Source: Schaedlerella sp.
Lineage (GTDB): Bacteria > Bacillota > Clostridia > Lachnospirales > Lachnospiraceae
DNA: 5,828 nt
Direction: 5' to 3'
Assembly: GCA_020024595.1 (NCBI GenBank)
Contig: JAHHTO010000153.1
Location: 1-5,828, forward strand
The notes below the pieces were generated by a model, which saw nothing but the letters and a program-made list of their open reading frames with translations, was not told the origin of the DNA and did no database searches. The position numbers were made by a program, and so were the translations under genes. This document shows, in pieces, positions 1-4,405 of this stretch (position 1 is its first letter; each line of letters starts with the position of its first letter).

Positions 1-459
1 GTAGAAAAAATGGTTGATGTTCGCGCATCTCTTACGGATATGCTTCGTGAGGACTACCGTCTCACAAGTGTGAAAAAAGGATGTGAAGTCGGGGAATGTG
101 GAGCGTGCAATGTAATTATCGATGGAGAATGCTTTAATTCCTGTATTTATCTGGCTGTTTGGGCAGAAGGAAAGGAGATTCTTACATTGGAAGGTCTTGC
201 GGGTCCAAATGGAGAAATTTCGGATATTCAGCAGGCGTTTATCGACGAGGCAGCCGTACAATGTGGATTTTGTACACCGGGATTTATCATGAGTGCCTTG
301 GAAATTTTAGAAGCGAAGAAAGAATTTTCAGATGATGAGATACGCAAATTATTATCAGGACACCTTTGTAGATGTACCGGATATGAAAATATTTTCCGTG
401 CAGTTAAGAAGACAATGCTTCGTAGACTTGGTAAGAATGCAGAAGCGGATGCGGTATAA
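1..459 (+). CDS. xdhC: Xanthine dehydrogenase-type iron-sulfur subunit (two [2Fe-2S]), 5' partial
   Basis: This is the small electron-transfer subunit of a molybdenum hydroxylase (CoxS/XdhC family, cytoplasmic). It passes electrons from the molybdopterin subunit to the FAD subunit during oxidation of xanthine or a similar heterocycle. The frame is open to base 1. An internal ATG at base 10 exists, but the family normally has about a dozen more N-terminal residues forming the first ferredoxin strand, so the gene is cut by the window edge. Counting from base 1, the plant-ferredoxin cluster is C28-x4-C33-x2-C36 with C48 as fourth ligand (CEVGECGAC, NSC). The second, helical cluster uses C88 and C91 (QCGFCTPG) and C123 and C125 (CRCTGY). 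All eight ligands are present. The C-terminus is of normal length. The catalytic and FAD subunits presumably lie upstream, outside the window. The exact substrate cannot be read from this subunit, and in some genomes the name xdhC is used for an unrelated insertion chaperone. Confidence 0.93.
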   Translation, partial: VEKMVDVRASLTDMLREDYRLTSVKKGCEVGECGACNVIIDGECFNSCIYLAVWAEGKEILTLEGLAGPNGEISDIQQAFIDEAAVQCGFCTPGFIMSALEILEAKKEFSDDEIRKLLSGHLCRCTGYENIFRAVKKTMLRRLGKNAEADAV

Positions 460-652
460 AAATATTAGAAATAGGGATTAGGAACTCTTGCACCGGTACT
501 GATTGTATTGTGGTGCGGCACTAGTAAGAGGAACGCTAGCTCGTGATATTAAGATTGAAGAATTATAGGGGGCGTTGGCAGTAGGCGATATCTTTAATGG
601 AAATGCGGTGGCAGGTGTATTATATTGTTGTAAATTTACATGAATTAGTAAG
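460..652 (+). other. Gap with an apparently decayed reading frame
   Basis: No intact gene lies between the iron-sulfur subunit and its terminator. One plus-strand frame (503-643) reads like protein but is broken by a TAG at 566-568 and a TGA at 500-502. Its two halves read YCGAALVRGTLARDIKIEEL and then GALAVGDIFNGNAVAG. An adjacent frame just upstream gives the hydrophobic string LGTLAPVLIVLWCG, so a frameshifted membrane-protein relic is conceivable. I do not recognise the family. The stretch could equally be an untranslated 3' region. Confidence 0.3.
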
Positions 653-689
653 AAAGGGCAGTGCCAGAAGTGGACACTGTCCTTTTGTT
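653..689 (+). terminator. Rho-independent terminator after the molybdenum hydroxylase gene
   Basis: A long hairpin pairs 653-666 with 671-685 around a GAAG loop. It has one bulged A (674) and one G-T pair, and is followed by TTTTGTT. It points in the direction of the iron-sulfur subunit gene and separates that transcript from the padR promoter 60 bases further on. Confidence 0.85.
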
Positions 690-748
690 ATCTGATTAAA
701 AAACATATATCATGGAAAAAATGGAAGATTTATGAAGATGAATTCTAA

Positions 749-777
749 TTGACACTATATAATATTAGTGATATCAT
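749..777 (+). promoter_or_regulatory. Sigma-A promoter of the padR operon, with candidate operators
   Basis: A perfect -35 TTGACA (749-754) and a -10 TATCAT (772-777, five of six consensus bases) are separated by 17 bases. A perfect 8-bp palindrome TGATATCA (769-776) overlaps the -10. A second small dyad, ATAC-AAA-GTAT (788-798), lies just past the expected start point near 784. PadR proteins commonly repress their own operon from sites at the promoter, so these are candidate operators. That assignment is inference; the promoter itself is well supported. Confidence 0.75.
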
Positions 778-881
778 ATATTTAGTAATACAAAGTATAT
801 AAAATAGGAGATGGTGAATCGTTTAGAGATTGCTGAGGACAAATTCATATCAGTGGCAGGCGATATACAGCAAGAAAAGAT

Positions 882-890
882 GGAGGTGAT
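882..890 (+). promoter_or_regulatory. Strong ribosome binding site that decides the padR start
   Basis: GGAGGTGAT is an almost perfect complement of the 16S rRNA 3' end. It lies eight bases (counted from GGAGG) before the in-frame CTG at 895. None of the upstream in-frame ATG codons has a usable site: the GGAG before 811 touches the ATG, and nothing suitable precedes 880. This argues for initiation at CTG 895. Confidence 0.6.
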
Positions 891-894
891 TCCA

Positions 895-1230
895 CTGAAT
901 GATAAGTATGAAAGTCAAATGAAAAAAGGGGTTTTGGACATGCTGGTTCTAAAGCTTCTATCTAATCGGGAAATGTATGGGTATGAGATTATCAGTGAAT
1001 TAGGTGATCAAAGCAAGCAGCGGTTTGTGTTAAAGGAAGGAACACTCTACCCGATTCTCTATCGTCTGGAAGACGATGAGCTGGTTGAGAGCAGATGGAG
1101 TGAGGCAGAAAAAAAGCGGATTCCAAGAAAATATTACACAATTACAGAAACCGGAAGAAAGACACTTTTGGAAATCGAAAGTCTATGGAGAGAGATTTGT
1201 GACAGCGTGGGAATGATTATGGAGGACTAA
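895..1230 (+). CDS. PadR-family winged-helix transcriptional regulator (probable CTG start)
   Basis: This is a cytoplasmic DNA-binding repressor of the PadR family. The core, counted from CTG 895, starts with the first helix (MKKGVLDMLVLKLL, 9-22), followed by MYGYEI (27-32). Next come the recognition region GTLYPILYRLE (49-59) and the beta-wing PRKYYTITETGRK (77-89), with a C-terminal helix for dimerisation. Starting at 895 gives 111 residues, the usual size for short PadR proteins, which typically begin a few residues before QMKKG. The frame stays open upstream, with ATG at 811 and 880. A start at 811 would add 28 residues unlike the family and lacks a properly spaced ribosome binding site. 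The stop codon is three bases before the next ATG, and the ribosome binding site of that gene lies inside the padR end, so the two are translationally coupled. The likely target is its own operon. Family assignment is near certain; the exact start is less so. Confidence 0.9.
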   Translation: MNDKYESQMKKGVLDMLVLKLLSNREMYGYEIISELGDQSKQRFVLKEGTLYPILYRLEDDELVESRWSEAEKKRIPRKYYTITETGRKTLLEIESLWREICDSVGMIMED

Positions 1231-1233
1231 AGG

Positions 1234-1878
1234 ATGAAAGAAAAATATATCAAACAAATCATAAAATTACTTACATGTTCAAAAAAACGTAGAGAAGAAA
1301 TCAAGAAGCAGCTCAGTGCAGATATAGATGACGCAGTTGGTGCGGGGGAAACATTTGAAACAATTCAGACAAGAATGGGGAAACCGAAAGAAATTGCGGA
1401 TGAATTTAATCAGAGTTTCTCAGACGAGGAGAAGAAAGTATTTCGTAAAGAGCGCAGAAGAAGGAGGATATTAGATGTTGTTGTCGTAATTCTGATCCTG
1501 ATTCCGGTGTTCTGGTGGATGATCCCGAAAAACACATGGTTGAAAGATAGCAAGGTATTTGATGCAGATGCGGTCCAGGCAAAGGCGGAAGAGGTTGTTT
1601 CACTTTTGGATGAGAGTGATTATAACGCACTCAAAGAAATTGCGGATGATAAGATGGCAGCGATTCTGAATGCAAAAGAGATGAATCAGGCTAAGAGTAA
1701 TTTCGGAGAGGACTGGGGTGAATTTCAGAACTTAGGATCACCGTATCTGATAGAATCCACACAGAGGGGACAACATACTGCGATTGTTCAGATAAATGCG
1801 TCTTATGAAAATACAAGTGTAACCTATACTATCAGTTTTAATGAGGATATGAAATTAACTGGTCTGTGGATGAAATAG
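1234..1878 (+). CDS. HAAS/DUF1700-like and DUF3887-like single-pass membrane protein
   Basis: This protein of 214 residues has three parts. Residues 1-62 form a charged helical domain typical of HAAS/DUF1700 partners of PadR regulators (CSKKRREEIKKQLSAD, then MGKPKEIADEF at 48-58). A basic cluster RKERRRRR (71-78) precedes one membrane helix at about 79-97, which predicts a cytoplasmic N-terminus and an external C-terminus. Residues about 110-213 resemble DUF3887, an alpha/beta domain of the NTF2-like kind (helix AEEVVSLLDESDYNALKEI, then strands ending in KLTGLWMK). The ribosome binding site GGAGG (1221-1225) is eight bases before the ATG. PadR genes paired with HAAS proteins are a recurrent arrangement in Firmicutes. 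A plausible but unproven role is an envelope-linked partner that modulates, or is regulated by, the adjacent repressor. The ligand is unknown. Confidence 0.85.
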   Translation: MKEKYIKQIIKLLTCSKKRREEIKKQLSADIDDAVGAGETFETIQTRMGKPKEIADEFNQSFSDEEKKVFRKERRRRRILDVVVVILILIPVFWWMIPKNTWLKDSKVFDADAVQAKAEEVVSLLDESDYNALKEIADDKMAAILNAKEMNQAKSNFGEDWGEFQNLGSPYLIESTQRGQHTAIVQINASYENTSVTYTISFNEDMKLTGLWMK

Positions 1879-2459
1879 AAAAGAAGACGGGCAGCAGGTT
1901 ACCGAATATGTGGATGATGATTTATATAGAGGTAAATCAGGAACTGGATGAAGATGATGTTAAGATTATTTGAGAAAAAGTAGGAAATAATAAATTGCAT
2001 GCTACTATATGTAAGCTCTAGAAAAGGAGAAAACCCAGTAGATGCTCAGGGAACATTTTCAGACATCGACAGAACAGATGAAAGTTGATACATTGTCATT
2101 AGAATGTGTAAAAGTGTGACTATAAATATTGTATACTATGTTTTATGAGCTTAAGTAAAATGTAATGGCTATATTGGAATGCCTCATCATAATATACTGT
2201 AAATTCTTTGGGTTCATATTCCTTTGAACGAACCTCGTACAAAAGGTATGTCTTAGTGAATGTGGTGTGAGGGAAGGTGATATCATGTGTTTTGTTATAC
2301 TTCTTGAAAACTTGTCTTTCATTTTTGTAAACCAAGACGATATATTTGTAAACCAAGACGATATAAGCTGTCTTGTTATATTCTAAAAAATTATAGATCA
2401 TCAAACAGAAAAAGAATAGCCACAGAGGTCATTTATAAAAATAAATTATGAAAATATTA
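1879..2459. other. Gene-poor stretch with short broken frames
   Basis: No confident gene is seen. The left part has only very short plus-strand frames. One is 1908-1973 (21 codons). Another is 2042-2119 (25 codons, ATG with AAGGAG at 2024-2029, a rather long 12-base gap), reading MLREHFQTSTEQMKV and onward. Neither matches a family I know. The right part has a minus-strand frame from TTG 2404 or ATG 2401 to TAG 2120 (94 codons). It is rich in Tyr and Lys, has no clear ribosome binding site, and contains a 7-residue tandem duplication. I leave it uncalled. No hairpin terminator follows the HAAS gene directly. The area looks like a decayed locus. Confidence 0.4.
2324..2365. repeat. 21-bp perfect tandem duplication (two copies)
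   Basis: Bases 2324-2344 are repeated exactly at 2345-2365 (core TTTGTAAACCAAGACGAT). The unit is a multiple of three. In the minus-strand frame it duplicates YIVLVYK without breaking the frame. Perfect identity suggests a recent slippage event. Confidence 0.95.
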
Positions 2460-2488
2460 GGGGAAAGCGACAGGCTTCTCCTTTTTTT
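2460..2488 (+). terminator. Rho-independent terminator upstream of the lipoprotein gene
   Basis: The hairpin pairs GGGGAA-GC (2460-2468, with a bulged A at 2466) with GCTTCTCC (2474-2481) around a five-base loop, followed by seven T (2482-2488). A second run of seven T lies at 2493-2499. It is the first convincing terminator after the padR operon and would also end any transcript from the decayed stretch before it. Confidence 0.7.
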
Positions 2489-2590
2489 GCGGTTTTTTTG
2501 TGTTAGACTGGCAAATGTGTACAGGCAGGAGGAAGAGTTCTGAGCAAGAGAATTTAAAATCAGTTTGAGAAAAAAGGAGGAGTAAAAGAG

Positions 2591-3265
2591 GTGGAAAAGA
2601 GAAAAAAGAGGCTGGTCGTGGCGATAGTGATATTGAATGTATTTATGATCTTGGGTGGCTGCAGTAAATTCGATGCTGGTGTTTATGCGCAGGCAGTTTT
2701 GGATGCTTCTTATAAGAATCAGACGGAACATTACATCGAATTAGTGGAAGTGGATAAAAAGGACGCAGACGCGATTTTCCAAAAAAATCTGGATACAACA
2801 ATGGAAGAATTTAAAACGGAGAAATTATCGGAAGAGTTGGAGCATGACTATAGGGCACTATTTGAAGCAATCATAAAGCAGGTGAAATATACAGTCGGAA
2901 AATCAGAAAAAGAGAAGGATGGAAGTTATGCAGTGGAAATATCAGTGAAGCCGATGACACTATTTGATGATACATATCAGAACTTTCAGAAGAAAGCGGA
3001 AGAATATGCCACAGAGGTTACGAATTCAGTTATGAACGGAGCAACGATGCCGACGGATGAGGAAATTCAGGAACATGTATACAGGCTGTATTATGAGATA
3101 CTTAAGGCAGAACTGGATGCGGGTGTGAAATATGCAAAAGCAGAGAGTCTGATTATTCATGTGGTGAAAAAAGAGGCTGGAGGTTATGAGATAAATCGTA
3201 AAGATTTGCAGGTGCTGGATGGAAAATTGATTTCTAGAAAAGTGATGACAGAGGATGTGAAGTAG
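2591..3265 (+). CDS. Lipoprotein, DUF5105-like, function unknown
   Basis: This is a secreted lipoprotein of 224 residues. It has a basic N-terminus (MEKRKKR), a hydrophobic stretch (about 8-21) and a lipobox LGGC with the lipidated cysteine at residue 24. The mature protein should therefore be anchored on the outer face of the membrane. The remainder is charged and mostly helical and follows the pattern of the DUF5105-type lipoproteins common in Lachnospiraceae: a YAQAVLDASYKNQTEHYIEL start, a KVKYTVG-like strand region near 96-103, a long helix, then a final VHVVKKE-like strand and a short C-terminal helix. The start is the GTG at 2591, chosen because AAGGAGG (2574-2580) lies ten bases upstream and the signal peptide starts there. 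No strong promoter is seen in the preceding 100 bases. No terminator separates it from dapA, but dapA has its own promoter. The biochemical role is unknown. Confidence 0.82.
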   Translation: MEKRKKRLVVAIVILNVFMILGGCSKFDAGVYAQAVLDASYKNQTEHYIELVEVDKKDADAIFQKNLDTTMEEFKTEKLSEELEHDYRALFEAIIKQVKYTVGKSEKEKDGSYAVEISVKPMTLFDDTYQNFQKKAEEYATEVTNSVMNGATMPTDEEIQEHVYRLYYEILKAELDAGVKYAKAESLIIHVVKKEAGGYEINRKDLQVLDGKLISRKVMTEDVK

Positions 3266-3310
3266 CAGGTGATTTCCTTACAGGAAGGCGGCAAATTATT
3301 GATAACTTTC

Positions 3311-3339
3311 TTGACAATGTTTCATGGCAATGTTATCCT
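3311..3339 (+). promoter_or_regulatory. dapA promoter with extended -10, inside an inverted repeat
   Basis: The -35 TTGACA (3311-3316) is perfect. After 17 bases comes TATCCT (3334-3339), preceded by an extended -10 TG (3331-3332). The expected start near 3346 gives a leader of only about 30 bases, too short for a lysine riboswitch. A perfect 6-bp inverted repeat, GATAAC (3301-3306) and GTTATC (3332-3337), flanks the -35 and overlaps the -10. A direct repeat CAATGTT (3315-3321, 3328-3334) lies within it. These could be regulator sites, which is inference. Confidence 0.65.
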
Positions 3340-3377
3340 TTTTAAAGAATAATATAAGAAAAGGAACGTGGATAACA

Positions 3378-4262
3378 GTGGCTATTTTTAAAGGTGCAGG
3401 TGTAGCGATCATTACACCGATGAAAGATAATCTGGAAGTGAATTATGAGAAGCTGGACGAGATTCTGGAAGAACAGATAAGTGGACAGACGGATTCTATT
3501 ATTATCTGCGGTACAACGGGTGAGTCCGCAACAATGTCAGAAGAAGAGCATATGAAGGTCATCCGCTTTGCTGTTGAAAGGGTGAATCATCGAATTCCTG
3601 TAATTGCGGGAACAGGCTCTAATTGTACGGCAACCGCAGTGCAGATGTCGAAGGAAGCTGCGGAAGCAGGGGCAGAAGGAATACTTCTGGTAACACCTTA
3701 TTACAATAAGGCGACACAGAATGGTCTGATTGCTCATTATACGAAGGTTGCACAGGAAGCGAAAGTTCCAGCAATCCTTTATAATGTACCGAGTCGTACC
3801 GGATGTGCACTGCAGCCGGAGACTGTTGCAAAGCTGGTAAAAGATACAGAATATATCGTTGGAATCAAAGAAGCATCAGGTGATATCAGTACAGTAGCAA
3901 AGATCATGCATCTTTGTGACGGGAAGATTGATATGTATTCCGGTAATGACGATCAGGTTGTACCGTTGCTTTCGCTTGGTGGCATTGGTGTAATTTCCGT
4001 ATTGTCTAATATTTCACCGACTTACGTTCATGATATGGTATATAAATACTTGAGCGGAGATATTGAGGGCAGCCGTGAGATGCAGTTAAAGGCATTACCA
4101 CTATGTGATGCGTTATTCTGTGAGGTGAATCCGATTCCGGTCAAGGCGGCGATGAATTTACTTGGAAAAGAGTGTGGACCGTTGAGAGCTCCACTGACTG
4201 AGATTGAACCGCAGCATGAAGCTGTACTTAAGAAAGCAATGCAAGAGTTTGGGCTTTTGTAA
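3378..4262 (+). CDS. dapA: 4-hydroxy-tetrahydrodipicolinate synthase
   Basis: This cytoplasmic enzyme condenses pyruvate with L-aspartate-4-semialdehyde, the first committed step to diaminopimelate (cell wall) and lysine. The sequence is a complete TIM-barrel DapA of 294 residues. Catalytic elements by position from GTG 3378 are: GTTGES (45-50) with Thr46 and Thr47; YYNK with Tyr109; YNVPSRTG (135-142) with Tyr135 of the proton relay and Arg140 that binds the semialdehyde carboxylate; and GIKEASGD with the Schiff-base Lys164. The GTG is preferred because MAIFKGAGVAIITP is the standard N-terminus of the family. The in-frame ATG at 3324 overlaps the promoter spacer and has no ribosome binding site. 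The site for GTG is modest (AAGGA 3361-3365, 12 bases away). The gene stands alone between its own promoter and a terminator, and dapB does not follow. Other pyruvate aldolases of the superfamily (N-acetylneuraminate lyase, KDG aldolase) are less likely given the full DapA residue set. Confidence 0.95.
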   Translation: MAIFKGAGVAIITPMKDNLEVNYEKLDEILEEQISGQTDSIIICGTTGESATMSEEEHMKVIRFAVERVNHRIPVIAGTGSNCTATAVQMSKEAAEAGAEGILLVTPYYNKATQNGLIAHYTKVAQEAKVPAILYNVPSRTGCALQPETVAKLVKDTEYIVGIKEASGDISTVAKIMHLCDGKIDMYSGNDDQVVPLLSLGGIGVISVLSNISPTYVHDMVYKYLSGDIEGSREMQLKALPLCDALFCEVNPIPVKAAMNLLGKECGPLRAPLTEIEPQHEAVLKKAMQEFGLL

Positions 4263-4288
4263 AATTAAAAGAAGTCTATGATATGAAT

Positions 4289-4320
4289 GGCAGGCGTTTG
4301 TGAAAGCGTCTGCCGTTTTT
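4289..4320 (+). terminator. Rho-independent terminator of dapA
   Basis: GGCAGGCGTTT (4289-4299) pairs with AAGCGTCTGCC (4304-4314) around a GTGA loop, with two G-T pairs, followed by GTTTTT. It lies 27 bases past the dapA stop codon. Confidence 0.88.
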
Positions 4321-4348
4321 ATGGATAAATTTGATATACATAAATTAA

Positions 4349-4380
4349 GGGCGGAAAACTCAAAACCATGTTTTCCGCCC
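4349..4380 (-). terminator. Perfect 11-bp hairpin, probable terminator of the minus-strand kinase gene
   Basis: GGGCGGAAAAC (4349-4359) and GTTTTCCGCCC (4370-4380) are perfect inverted repeats around a 10-base loop. Read on the minus strand, the stem begins about 25 bases after the kinase stop codon and is followed by the moderately T-rich TTAATTTA. On the plus strand no T run follows, so it most likely serves the minus-strand gene. Confidence 0.7.
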
Positions 4381-4405
4381 AACCATTATCATAGAAGGTC
4401 AGTAT

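Noticed and set aside
1406..1630. Minus-strand frame of 74 codons
   Set aside because: It lies entirely inside the HAAS/DUF3887 gene, has no ribosome binding site, and its translation has no domain character.
2324..2365. Tandem repeat considered as a CRISPR-like array
   Set aside because: There are only two directly abutting copies with no spacers; it is a simple tandem duplication.
2498..2525. Possible promoter TTGTGT / TACAGG before the lipoprotein gene
   Set aside because: Both hexamers match the consensus poorly and the spacing is 16; too weak to annotate.
2429..2731. Minus-strand frame of 100 codons
   Set aside because: It overlaps the start and signal peptide of the well-supported lipoprotein gene and runs through the plus-strand terminator. 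Its low-complexity Ser/Phe-rich translation is an antisense shadow.
3266..3300. Small hairpin TTCCT-TAC-AGGAA after the lipoprotein gene
   Set aside because: It has only five base pairs and no T run, so it is not a supported terminator.
3537..3831. Two overlapping minus-strand frames inside dapA
   Set aside because: They are antisense to conserved DapA sequence with no start signals.
4158..4382. Minus-strand frame of 74 codons across the dapA 3' end
   Set aside because: It spans both terminator hairpins and antisense dapA sequence; not credible as a gene.
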